Part shown: positions 45,158-55,517 of the stretch, one piece after another
Numbering within the stretch: position 1 is the stretch's first letter
Layout of the letters: each line of letters opens with the position of its first letter
From: Branchinecta lynchi
Taxonomy: Eukaryota > Arthropoda > Branchiopoda > Anostraca > Branchinectidae
Assembly: GCA_023053575.1 (NCBI GenBank)
Contig: JAKZAP010000021.1
Span: 18,414,212-18,478,211, forward strand
Reading direction: 5' to 3'
DNA length: 64,000 nucleotides
Made by a program: the position numbers and the translations under genes
The notes under the pieces: generated by a model
The model's input: the letters and a program-made list of their open reading frames with translations, nothing else
What the model was told of the DNA's origin: nothing
Databases searched by the model: none

Positions 45158-46040
45158 TCACAAGTTCCTCAAGCATTTATCGAGATACCTGGCCTTCTCT
45201 GCAACAAGATCACGACCCCTGCATCCAGAAGCAAGAAGAATATCTCGCTCAGTTAGTGCACAAGCATGTTCAATTACTATGTTAACGCTCCTTGACGCTT
45301 CAGAAATTCTGCGAAGTTGAGACTCTGGCCTCTCTTTACATTCTTTTTTCAGGTAAAAGAGGAAAGTGTCAGTATATGAAAAGTCAACACTTTGAGACCT
45401 TAACTGTAGGACCATGGGACTAGGAGTTGATGTTGATGTCCAAGTTGCACAGTGTCAGAAGTCCCATCAGGTAACAAGACTGAGGACTTGGAAGTGGAAA
45501 AAAACTTTTTCCTACAAGTTTCATGCAACACATAATCACAAAAATCAGGTTTGACATTGCAGTCATGACGAGCTTTTTTGCAGCAAATCACTTAGCTTGT
45601 CTAACACTTTAGCCTGTGACAAAGGAGCGATGTCAGTTGTTTGGCACAAATACACATAGAAAAGTCGATCAGTTTTCTCTTTTATGGGCTGTTGGCAAAC
45701 AGCATCCATTTTTGGCAAACCGTAACCATCTACAATCTCTTCTTCCACTGATTAAAGATTGAGAAACCCCTTGATAAACTTTTCATGATATTTGGCCTTC
45801 TCACTGCACGCCACCAAAGATTTAGGTGCTGCCAATGGCAGCACCTGCCATTGTAGTCATCAGAGGCCTATAGTGCCTGTCTCTTACTGTCTTCAATGTA
45901 TCACTGAGCTTGTCCAGGACTCAAGCCTCTGGTAAAGGAAGAATATCCGTGTTTGGCACAAAATAAGAAGTCAAATTTCTCCTCTTTCTTTAGGCTATTC
46001 CCAATCCGGACCTGCTTCTTGGTCAGTTGATCCATTCAAT
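45158..46040 (-). pseudogene. Frameshifted repeat-family protein with Cys/His-type motifs
   Basis: Three overlapping minus-strand segments in different frames (45748-45563, 45591-45400, 45415-45158) read as one protein: a YLCQTTDIAPL block with DKLSDLL, then FCDYVLHETCRKKFF, then LLASGCRGRDLVAEKARYL followed by CLRNL. The pattern DLVA-x-x-ARY-x-x-x-C with an upstream H-x-x-CR-x-x-F recalls a large family of unnamed proteins dispersed in many copies in invertebrate genomes, thought to travel with transposons; this is from memory. Positions 45860-46030 repeat the first block in a more decayed form (FVPNTDIL-type text), so an early exon is duplicated. The frameshifts indicate a dead copy. Confidence 0.5.
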
Positions 46041-46547
46041 TTCCTGTAAAGAAAAAAATATGTTACACCACCATAGGTACTTAGATATTATAGTATTAAC
46101 AAACCTTGCAATTACAGAGGAATTTACAGTCGTTAAAACAAATATAATACAATAAAATTTGTTGATTTTTAGCTTGGCTAACTAGTGGCAAACAAAGACC
46201 ATAAAATATCTCATAAGAAAAAGAAAATAAACAATACAAACACATATTAGGGACTCAACATGGTTAGCCTTTTATAATAATGGAGATTTTTGCAAGTAAA
46301 CTTTATTCTGACTACCATAGTTGTGAGTCGCAGCTTCAGGGTTCTGTTTTTTTCCCTGTACTAATGATCAAACCACAGGATATGAAAATATTTCTGCTGA
46401 GAAATAAAGTATCATAATTGAATTAAAAAAATGGAAATAGCCATGTGGCATGGCCAACAAGCGTCAAACATCCGTACAGTATGTACAGTGAACAGGGGCG
46501 TCACAACTGTGGGGGGGGGGGGGGCGACCCTTCCGAATGTAAATATT

Positions 46548-46812
46548 CCTTCAGCCCAAGCTGACTGCGAATCATATTTGATGGTGTAAAATGGATATGT
46601 CAGCTGAATTTTCTTGGAGCTATACTTCGGCCGTTCTTGGCAAGGGTCCTCTTCAGGCTCAAAACCGCTTAAGTTGGAAAAAAGAACCCTTCCCACAAGT
46701 TCATTTTCCAACTTGAGCGGTTTTGAGCCTGAAGAGCACCCTTGCCAAGAAAGGCTGAAATATAGCTCCAATAAAATTCCGCTGATGTATCCGTTTTGCA
46801 CCATCAAATATC
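46548..46812. repeat. Foldback element, copy 6 (best preserved)
   Basis: Arms of about 120 bp: TTTGATGGTGTAAAATGGAT...GGAGCTATACTTCGGCC and ...TATAGCTCCAATAAAATTCC...TTTTGCACCATCAAAT. The centre contains the inverted pair GCTCAAAACCGCTTAAGTTGG and CCAACTTGAGCGGTTTTGAGC around a spacer of about 30 bp. Core hairpin copies (GCAAGGGTCCTCTTCAGGCT and its inverse with CTGAAGAGCACCC) sit in both arms. Confidence 0.85.
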
Positions 46813-47934
46813 CTCCAAATGTGTCCGGCCAGTCTGTAAAAAATAACTGAGTTGGCGTGAAGCACTGCAATTCTCCGTCACAACAGTTTTTTTTTTCATG
46901 AAAACAGTTATTTTCCTGAAAATCGGTTGATTTGTTTTCAAAACAGTCATTTTTTTAAATGAGTCAATTATTTTTCAAAGCTGTCATTTTGTTCTTGAAA
47001 ACAGTTCTTCTTTCTGCAACAACAGTCAGTAATACCTTGCCCCCCCCCCCCCCCCCCGACAAACATTTCAGCTAGTAACGCCTCTGACAGTGATAGTAAC
47101 TTAGCATAGCCTCCGGCCTCCAAAAATGAGGCTTTTATAATGGACTGACTAACAGTTCTGTAACATTCACAAAAAAACAATACATACCATAAATTATCTT
47201 AAACTCTCAACAGTCCAACTTATTTGCTGTTTAATCTGGGCTTATAAGCAAGTGGAGCTTTCTACTACCTAAAAGGCCTTAACCCACACTCAAGAACAAC
47301 CACATTGCAGCTCTGCTTGAATGATTTTTACCTGTTTATTCTTCTTAATATCCTCCAATTCTCAGGTGAAATATCTTGGAATTCTTGGTTTGTCAACATT
47401 ATTGCCACTTCTTCTTGTCTGGAACATGTGACTTTTGGCCGCAAAAGATTTTTTGCTTACTTTTTATATTTACTTGCAAGGAATCGGTCGTAGAATTTTG
47501 GCTTGCTCTGTCGAAGAAGTGAAAACTGTCATTAACCGCAGATTTCTGCGACAGGCGGCAACGCTGCTTCAGAAATGTTTGAATGTTTGTTTACATCTGC
47601 TTGCTTTTGATTGGTCGAAAGTTCGATCGCGGATGTAACCGCACAAACCGCAACCGCAGAATAGTTCGAGTGTAAGAGGTTAGAAAAGCATGTGCGATAT
47701 ACCAAAAAGCTGTATCCCGGTAACTTTCGTGAGTAACAGAACGTACGGGAGGTCCTGTGATCTCTAGAGGTGTTGCCCGAGTAAGTCCCTCCACTTTTAG
47801 AAGGAGAAGACTTTCGGTTCAGTGGACCCCAGACTATTGTTTGAATAAATGTTTCAAAGTCAGCTTGGGCTCAAAGAATATGTAAATGGCAACGCTGGTA
47901 GAACTCGGGCGGCAATTCAAATCAAAGTAGAAGC
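46813..47934. other. Low-complexity and unassigned sequence
   Basis: AAAACAGT/AACAGTCATTTT words (46885-47030) are followed by a C17 run at 47041-47057. A foldback end (TTGTTTGAATAAATGTTTCAAAG) is at 47836-47858. No gene seen. Confidence 0.35.
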
Positions 47935-48468
47935 ATGGATGTCAAAACTCGATTGGGACGAGACAATTTAGTAAAAGCTCTCAGGAGCTCTCCTAAAGGA
48001 CAGCTGCATTATACGAAAGACATAGACTCTTCTACCCCTGAGGTAAATTTTTTGGTGAAAGGAAAGTGAGAAAGCAAGGTTTAAGAAGGCATTTTCTGAG
48101 GCAACGGATCTTCATGACCAAGTTTTCGGAATCTGGAGAGATGTAAAATATGCCGACAACACTGGTCTCCAGCCACCCCTTGTCCCCACACCTCCGTCTG
48201 CCCTGTGAAAATTGCGGCTTCTGGCCGCGAAGCTTCAGCTGAAGCAAACTCTGCCACCCAGTCTACAGGAGTGTTGCATGAAGCCGCCCTTACTATGGCA
48301 CCGCCCACCCCCCAATTGGCCATGGTACATGATCCTGCCACCTTGGATCATGAAGCTGCCACCCCCAGAAAAATCATGCAAATTCCAAGAAAACAGCAAA
48401 TTTTGTTATTTGCAAAAGGTCAAGGAACCTCTCTGACCAAACAGCTGTCCTCTAACTTCACCATGTAG
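47935..48468 (+). CDS. Possible 5' coding part of the second multi-exon gene (reading frame broken)
   Basis: ATG at 47935 opens MDVKTRLGRDNLVKALRSS and could splice in phase 0 at GAG|GTAAAT (48042/48043). However, the following sequence looks coding in other frames: 48059-48208 (KARFKKAFSEATDLHDQVFG...) and then 48208-48468 (ending ...SLTKQLSSNFTM). No acceptor fits between them, so this may be one exon with two small indels (real or assembly; a T6 run lies at 48048-48053), or a decayed copy. Linking to the exons at 50353 and 51445 is suggested only by order, strand and phase 0. Function is not recognised. Confidence 0.35.
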
Positions 48469-48705
48469 CAAAATACTATTTTTAGCAAAGTGGGCGACTT
48501 CATGATCACTTGGGTGCCTATATTCTTTCGTGTTCTCCAGCTTAGCCTTGAACAATTACAAGTAAACTATGGTACCAGCAGAAAGTGAAGGTTCTAAGCT
48601 TCCTTTCAGGATACTCCACTGGATTTTATCTCAACCTTTACTCTTTTTCCCTAAGTCATTTCCCAAAAATAGGAGTTTAGGGTGGCGGCTTCACGCAGCA
48701 CTCCT

Positions 48706-49402
48706 GTAGTACACTAGCCCCATTTCAGGCACGGTGCTCAAACGTCTAGCACCATGCCTGGGTGCTAGACATTCAAGCACTGTACCTTGGATTTCATGTA
48801 TGGTGCATGGATTTCAGTATACAGTGCATACAGAAAAAACACAGTTTCTGTCATCACAACTGAGCACCGGCTCGGACAGGGCTGAAATTACTACTATGAA
48901 TTAGAGAAATCAAAGACAATCCTTTATATATTTATTACAACGAAAACAAAAGGGCTCTAATGATGATGGAGATGAAAAACCTAACAGCACCCTATCTATT
49001 TTCCATGTATTTTCCCTCTCTATTCCCCAAGAGCCAATATTCTGGTTGGCTGCTAGGTAGAAAAAGCTGAGGCACAGGACACTTTGCATGCAAAACCCTT
49101 GACTATGTAGAAAAAGAAATGAGGTTTTTCACATCTGTCATCAGCCGAGCCCTTTTGTTTATATTGTGAAAAATATACGAAGGATTGTCTTTGATTTCTC
49201 TAATTCATGGTAGTAATTTCAGCCCTGTCCGAGCTGGTGCTCAGTTGTTATGACAGAAACTGTGTTTTTGATGTATGCACTGTATACTGAAATCCATGCA
49301 CCATACATGAACTCCAAGGTACAGTGCTTGAACGTCTAGCACCCAGGCATGGTGCTAGACGTTTGAGCACCGTGCTTGAAGAGGGGCTAGTGTACTAGAC
49401 TG
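48706..49402. mobile_element. hAT-like MITE, second copy (uninterrupted)
   Basis: TAGTACACTAGCCCC at the left and CTAGTGTACTAGACTG at the right, with the same long inverted arms as 3926-5977. The middle (49060-49090, GGTAGAAAAAGCTGAGGCAC) is continuous and provides the empty site for the family 2 insertion in the first copy. Confidence 0.8.
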
Positions 49403-49779
49403 CTGCCACCCAGTTTTTGGAGCTGCAGCAGCAGCAACATCTTAGTTTACAAAACACAATGAAAAAGTAGGATAATAATCATAATAATTATATCAGTAAG
49501 TAGTTATCAGACATTGAACTGTGACGACGTTGTGCTGGCTAGTCGTTCGAGGTAGTGTACGTAGTGTCGAGTAGACCTTGCCGTAATCGAGTTCTTGTAA
49601 ATAGGGTTTTGGAGGATTAAAAATGAATTTTTTATTTCTGCAAAAGTTTTCACAAGACTAAATAGTGTTGTCATATTGCCCAATTATTAAGCTTCAGTTT
49701 GGTGCATCTCTTTTTATTTTAAATGGTCTTCAAGCATAGATAATTGAAAGTGAAGTCATCCAGTTTGTAGAATTTCAGA

Positions 49780-50272
49780 AATCTGTCTGAGGTTAGGTAC
49801 CCCTCCTGTATGGGTTCAGAAGAGGTCTCTACAAATCATCTACGGAGGTTCCCTACTGCCTTACTCTTTTTATCTAAAAGAATACAAACTTGACCCCCTT
49901 TTTGTCCGTCGAGAGAAACTGTGCCTAAAATTTGGCTCAACCCTCCTCCTCCACCCCATCTACAAGAACTTCCTCCCGCCTCCCTTTGTCCCCCTCAGAT
50001 CCCGATTCCCCAGAGAGGCGGCTGCGAAAGTTCCAAAACTGACACCGGTTTACTCCAGGTCACAGCGTTATTCTCGAAGCTTTGTGCCGAGTTTTGTTCG
50101 TACTTTTAACAATTCATAACTTGTGCGTTTTATCCTATTCTTTTTGTTTTTCTCGTTGACAAATCTTTCTTGTTTTAACTGTTTGACTAAAAGATACCAT
50201 ATTTGGGCTATGCCTATGAGAGACTGTATCTGGTTTACATTAAATGATTTGATTTGATTTGATTTGATTTGT
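49780..50272 (+). mobile_element. LINE 3' end, decayed, with (ATTTG)n tail
   Basis: Conceptual text near 49885-50110 (LDPLFVRREKLCLKFG, then a tail rich in Pro and Arg and ending FVRTF-like) fits the C-terminal tail of a CR1-like reverse transcriptase with frameshifts. ATTTGATTTGATTTGATTTG at 50247-50271 is the tail repeat. It ends 80 bp before the 50353 exon. Confidence 0.55.
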
Positions 50273-50352
50273 ATGTTGAAGAGTAATGCAAGGGGTCCTT
50301 TAATAATATTTATGTTAAGCTGTGTTTTATTTTTATTCATCACTGTTTTCAG

Positions 50353-50589
50353 CGTCTCGTCAAGGAGATTCAAGACTGCTCTATCTCAGATAAACTAGTC
50401 ATCTGCCCCATTCCATTGCCAGCTAGGTTTGAAGCTGATCAGATAGAAGATCAACCCAGTCCAGTCATAGCCACTTTAGAAACTCAGGATGATGATCAGC
50501 GATTCTTGGTCGACTCAACATTTTGGTCCATTTTTTATGCCAGGTCGTTATTACAGAAAATTGAGGATGAACGACAAATGGAAGTTCTG
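50353..50589 (+). CDS. Exon of an unrecognised gene (acidic, helical)
   Basis: Acceptor TGTTTTCAG|CG and donor GTTCTG|GTGAGC enclose 79 codons in phase 0 at both ends. The peptide starts RLVKEIQDCSISDKLVICP, has a Pro-rich step (PIPLPARF), an acidic linker (QIEDQPSP...ETQDDDQRF) and ends in a helix (FWSIFYARSLLQKIEDERQ). It joins in frame to the exon at 51445. No family recognised; a structural or scaffold role would be a guess. Confidence 0.7.
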
Positions 50590-51183
50590 GTGAGCTTCAT
50601 TCAAGTTTCACCTTGTTTTCCAGTTTCAATAGCTGTTGGCTGAAAGAAGAAATAAGTGTTCTAAGGGAGGATCATTAGCTACGTTTTTTGCCTTTTCTCC
50701 ATAGGTCGGTTAACCAACCTATTTGCCCCTACCATTTTTTCGACTCACTGGTCTGTTCGACTGAGCTCTAAAGAACGGCTTATAAGAAAAAATGGCGTCT
50801 TCCCATTGCGGGCAGCCATCTCTCCAGTGAGAATTTTGAATTTCGCCCTGTGCCAAGAGTGTAGGTCGGTTATCGGACTGGCAAATGGAGCAAAAAAAAT
50901 AGCTTATAGGTCGCCTAACTAAAGGAAGAAAACGACTTATAGTCGGAAATCTTGCATGTCAGTTAACTGGATGATGGCAAAAAATGCAGCTATTGTTAGC
51001 TGAAAGAAAAAATAAATGTTCTAAGGGAGAACCATTACTTCCAGAACTTCTTACACTTTGCTTTTGTTGGTTATTATTTGTTGTAGCCTAGTAGGAGAGG
51101 AAGTTGGATGAGAATTTTAATTGGAAGTAGGCCTGCTTGAGCTGTTGTATTGTCATAGCTGCCCTTGCCGAATCAGAGCTTTA

Positions 51184-51326
51184 AGGCCTTTTTCCGCGAA
51201 GCAGTTGTCGTCCACACACTTCTGGGTGTTTGTCGCGGAAACACGATTGTGTGCCACACAGTCGAGCCACGAGTTGAAACTTGCGGAAACGCAGTTTTGT
51301 CAATTTTTGGGCGGTAATTTCAAATA
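51184..51326. mobile_element. Short TIR element related to 23480-23985
   Basis: AAGGCCTTTTTCCGCGAAGC at the left and TTGCGGAAACGCAGTTTTG at the right. The interior is the inverse of 23875-23985 (CACACACTTCTGGGTGTTTG, CGCGGAAACACG). It lies in the intron between the two exons. Confidence 0.6.
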
Positions 51327-51444
51327 ATCCCCCCCATGCGTGACGCCCCTGTTTTGTATTCCGGCTTATAGAAGTAAAACAGTTACGCTGGACCTGGGAT
51401 CGGAGCAGTAAACGATTGCATTACACATCTTATTTGTCTTACAG

Positions 51445-51642
51445 GCAAAAATCAAGCATAAGTTGCAACAGCATGAAGCCAAGCATAGAGCTTTGGAAAA
51501 AGCTCATTTCAACATTTTGAGCTCCAAACTGCTAGAGCAGCGTAACAGAGATGAAGGATTTCAGCAGGCTTGGCAAGCTGAGAGCTTGAAGGCGCTACGA
51601 GCTCAAAAGGAAAGGGAAGAGAAGTGTCAAAAAGAGTATAAT
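51445..51642 (+). CDS. Exon of an unrecognised gene (coiled coil)
   Basis: Acceptor TTGTCTTACAG|GC and donor TATAAT|GTAAGT enclose 66 codons in phase 0. The peptide (AKIKHKLQQHEAKHRALEKA ... LKALRAQKEREEKCQKEYN) is almost entirely charged and helical without Pro or Gly pairs, with heptad-like Leu/Ala spacing, so a coiled coil is very likely. It continues the helix at the end of the previous exon. The next exon is not found within the window; what follows is repeats and then the viral element. Confidence 0.75.
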
Positions 51643-51664
51643 GTAAGTAGATGTAAATACTCTA

Positions 51665-51865
51665 TATGACCAAGATATGACTAAGTCCAAAACATGCCAA
51701 AGATCCTCAGGAAGAAGGAGTAAACGTGTCCGTAACGAACTCAACAACTCAAATCCTGTGTCAAACGATCACGGCGATCTTTCGGAGCAGCTGTGACACT
51801 GTTTCTTCATTTCTTATGCAGGTACCCGGAGATTCTGCATCGGTAGGGAGAGATAGTCATCAAGA
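51665..51865 (-). repeat. Interspersed repeat R4, copy 3
   Basis: Reverse-oriented: TATGACTAAGTCCAAAACATG, GATCCTCAGGAAGAAGGAG, ATCACGGCGATCTTT, ending near TAGGGAGAGATAGTCATCAA. It starts 23 bp after the exon donor. Confidence 0.6.
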
Positions 51866-52286
51866 GTATTAGCAGAGATGAAATATGTGTCCGGTTTGGC
51901 ATTACCGTGGCTTAAAATCCGATTCGCTCGAAAGCATAGATATCTTAGCTGGTTATTCGTAAAGGACTACATCTTTATTTATATAGATATATTTACGACA
52001 TCCATATTCATATTTTTTTATTATTGGACTGAAGGCCAACAGATTGTGACCCTCCAACTGGTGGGGAGAGGTTGGTCTGAAGTTGCTAGGAAACCCTACT
52101 TTTGTTCCCTTCCCGTACGGAAATTTCCCGCCTGAAGTCGACCGAAACAAAGTGAAACAGATCACGACCCGGTTTCAGGTTAGTTTATTCTTCGGTTTGA
52201 CCAGAGTTCGCTCTGCGCGAAGGCGAAATTCCGGCGGAATCGTCCCACCAAATCCACTTTCCGACCCGAACCTGTGTACCCGCAGA

Positions 52287-52425
52287 GCAATAAAAAACCG
52301 TGATTTTCGGGTTTTTTTCTTGATCAGCTAGTTATCCCTCTTAAGATGATGTGCGAAGGAAAAATATAATTTCGGATATTTTGGTTGCACTTCCGGCAAA
52401 CCGTCCTCAGCGAAAAAAGCAAAAC
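52287..52425 (+). repeat. Interspersed repeat R3, copy without family 2 insertion
   Basis: Collinear with 11204-11328 and continues past the point (AGCGAAAAAAGCAAAAC) where that copy is interrupted. Confidence 0.6.
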
Positions 52426-52619
52426 TAAATCATAAGATCCAACACAATACGAACAGAAAAACGATGCTGAACCAACAAACCATAAAACGACATGTAACTA
52501 AAACCAGGCTTCAAATCTGATATTTATCCACAGAGCTTATCTTGAACGTCCTTCGAAGCCCCCCTCCCCCCCGCCCCTGCCACACCGAGCTATACTGGAG
52601 CATTTATCCGTAAATTCGT

Positions 52620-53036
52620 AATTAATTTGAACAGTGAGGTTTGTTTGTGTGGGCTTATTTTGCTTTAGATTATTTTTGAGATTGTATTATTGATAATTAT
52701 CTATGATCGACGTAAGGGCGAGTCTGGCGATCTCAGGGATTTGATTTTCAAAAAGCAAAGCGAGAATCCGCCGAGCGCCGCCGGAACAAAAAAAAGTAAT
52801 AATTTGAAAATTTATTAAAAATAAAAAATAAATAATTTGAACAGTGAGATTTGTTTGTGTGGGCTTATTTTGCTTTAGATTATATTTGAGATTGTATTAT
52901 TGAGAATTATTTATGATCGACGTAAGGGCGAGTCTGGTGATCTCAGGGATTTGATTTTCAAAAAGCAAAGCGAGAACCCGCCGAGCGCCGCCGGAACAAA
53001 AAAAAAGTAATAATTTGAAAATTTATTAAAAATAAC
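52620..53036 (+). repeat. Tandem repeat (about 210 bp unit), copies 1 and 2
   Basis: Units begin AATTTGAACAGTGAGGTTTG (52625) and AATTTGAACAGTGAGATTTG (52836), each running through GATCGACGTAAGGGCGAGTC and CGCCGAGCGCCGCC to TTTATTAAAAATAA. A third unit is at 55336-55500 after the element inserted at the end of unit 2. Confidence 0.85.
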
Positions 53037-55330
53037 AAGAGCTACGAGCTCATATGGCACTTGTACGAGTAGGCTCTACAAGAAAGTAGATGAAAACGTC
53101 ACAAAATACACCCGCCATACAAAAAGGCGGTTCGGGAATAGAAATAGGATATTTAGTTTCACTCATTTCTGAGCAGTTCCGGCATCGTCTCGATTGCAAA
53201 TGCACGTGACTGTTCAAACTTTCATCCGAATAAATCCATTTGTTTGATCCCTAGACGTGCTACACGATTTCCGGTACTCACTCTATTTCCACCTACCGTG
53301 GCCGAATCTGGTTCGGAATAAAAGAAAATCGACCACCTAAAGCATCTTCGTTTATACCATCTACCAAGTTTCACTCGAATTTGAGCATTTTTGGAAAGTT
53401 CCGGTACCCCACCCCCCCTTCCCACCAACGTTGTCGGAGCCGGTTCGGGCCCAATCTCTTAATTCCCTCATCAAGTTTGACTGAAATTGGAGCATAGCCT
53501 ATCTGCAAGTTTCCAGTACCCCCCCCCCCCCCTACCTTGGCCGAATCCGGCCCAGACGCCAAATAACAAATCTAGGCCGCATAAACTCGGCACTGTCGAA
53601 TTGCATCTCATTCGGTCCATCCGTTTGGTTTTTGTGCATGTCAAAAGTCCCCCCACCCCCAATTCCCCTAATCGTGGTCGCATATGGTTCGAACGCATGT
53701 TTTACATGTCGAGGCCATCGATTCGTATCACCCATGAAGTTTCAATCGAATTAGACCACTCGTTCGCAATTTATAGAAGTCCATATTTCTCTTCTCTTGC
53801 TCCCCCAAAAATGCTCGGATCTAGGAACGGAAGTTTCCGGGGGTATGTTGTGTCAGGTTTTTAAGTCAAGATAATTCGGGTCGCTAATATGCCTGCAAAG
53901 TTTCGTTGTCGTTTTACATCTGGAACTATTCTATTTCACGACTACTGGAATTCCAGGAAACCCCCTCCAACTCCCCCACAGAGCCCCGAAACCATCTGGC
54001 TCCGTCAATTTCATCTAGGCCTAATGCTTGTTCCATCCATTAAGTTTCGTCCCAATCCCTCTGCTTTTAGAGTTTCTTGAGTTTTCCACCCCCCCCCCCC
54101 CATCCCCACAGGTATCGGACCCGACTCGGACGTGACACTGAACGTCCGAGGCGATAGCTCACCAGACAAGTTTCATTCAAATCCGATCACCCGTTCAAAA
54201 GTTATGCACGCCACTAGATTCCGGACTCCCCATCCACCTACTCCCCCCACGATGGTCGGGTCGGGGAAATGGCTGTTCTCAAGTCAATCTGTTCGGATCC
54301 CTGACATACCTGCCAAGTTTCATCGCCCTAGGACATCAGGAAGTATGCCGAACTCGCGGGATCGCTAGAAATCCGGAAATTTCCGGTTCCCCACCCCAAC
54401 TCCCCCACAGTGCCCTGATCCGGTCCGGTTATGTCAATGACGTTTCTAGGACCTGTGCTTGTTTTTCCCACCAAGTTTCATCCCGATCCCTCCACTTTAA
54501 GCGTTTCTCAAAATTTCCGGTTCCCTCCTCCAACTCCCCCCAGTGTCATCGGATCCGGCCCGGATTTAAAGTGAGGTGTCTGAGACACGAGGTCATCCTA
54601 AATATCAATTTTCATTAAGATCCGATCACCCGTTCGCAAGCTAAAAATACCTCAAATTTTGGCTTCACCCTCCCTCCACTCCCCCCCCCCCCCAGATGGT
54701 CGAATCGGGGAATTGATGATTTCCTATTTAAGCTGGTCGGGTCCCAGACATGCCTGTCAATTTCCATCGTCCCAGCACATCAGGAAGCACGGAACTCGCG
54801 GGATCACTACAAATTCGGACTTCTCCCCCCCCCCAACTCCCCCAAAGTGAGCGGATCCGTTCCGGTTATATCAGTCACGTATCTAGGACTTTTGCTTGTA
54901 CTTTCCACCAAGTTTCATTCGGATCCCTCCACTCTAAGTGTTTTCCAAGATTTCCGGTTTCCCCCTCTAACCCCCCCCCAGTGTCACCGGATCCGGTCTG
55001 GATTTAAAATGGAGGGTCTGAGACACGAAGTCCTTCCATGTATTAAGTTTCATTAAGATCCGATCACCCGTTCGTAAGCTAAAAATATCTCATTTTTCCT
55101 ATTTTTTCCGGATTCCCCCTCCCTCCACTCCCCTCCAGATGGTCGGATCGAGGAAGCGACAATTTCTAATTTAATCTGGTCCAGTTCCTGATATGCTTGC
55201 CAAGTTTCATCGTCCTAGCTTATCTGGAAGTGCCCGAACTAGCAAAACCGGGACCGACAGACCGACAGACCGACTGACGGACAGAAATTACAATCGCTAT
55301 ATGGCACTTGAGTAAGCTCAAGTGCCATAA
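53037..55330 (-). mobile_element. Family 1 Helitron-like element C
   Basis: In plus coordinates it runs from CAAGAGCTACGAGCTCATAT to CACTTGAGTAAGCTCAAGTG then CCAT, the reverse of elements A, B and D. It sits exactly in the A-rich junction between tandem units 2 and 3 (AAAAATAA | AAAAAATAGATAATT). Modules and microsatellite (GACCGACAGACCGACAGACC) are as in element B. Frames through it reflect the modules. Confidence 0.88.
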
Positions 55331-55335
55331 AAAAA

Positions 55336-55500
55336 TAGATAATTTGAACAGTGAGATTTGTTTGTGTGGGCTTATTTTGCTTTAGATTATATTTGAGATT
55401 GTATTATTGAGAATTATTTATGATCGACGTCGGGCTATCTTACGGATTTGCTTTCCAAAAAGCAAAGCGAGAATCCGCCGAGCGCCGCCAGAACAAACTG
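55336..55500 (+). repeat. Tandem repeat, copy 3
   Basis: AATTTGAACAGTGAGATTTG to GCCGAGCGCCGCCAGAAC, with one internal deletion (GACGTCGGGC). It forms the spacer between elements C and D. Confidence 0.8.
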
Positions 55501-55517
55501 AAAGTCTTTGCCCTTTT

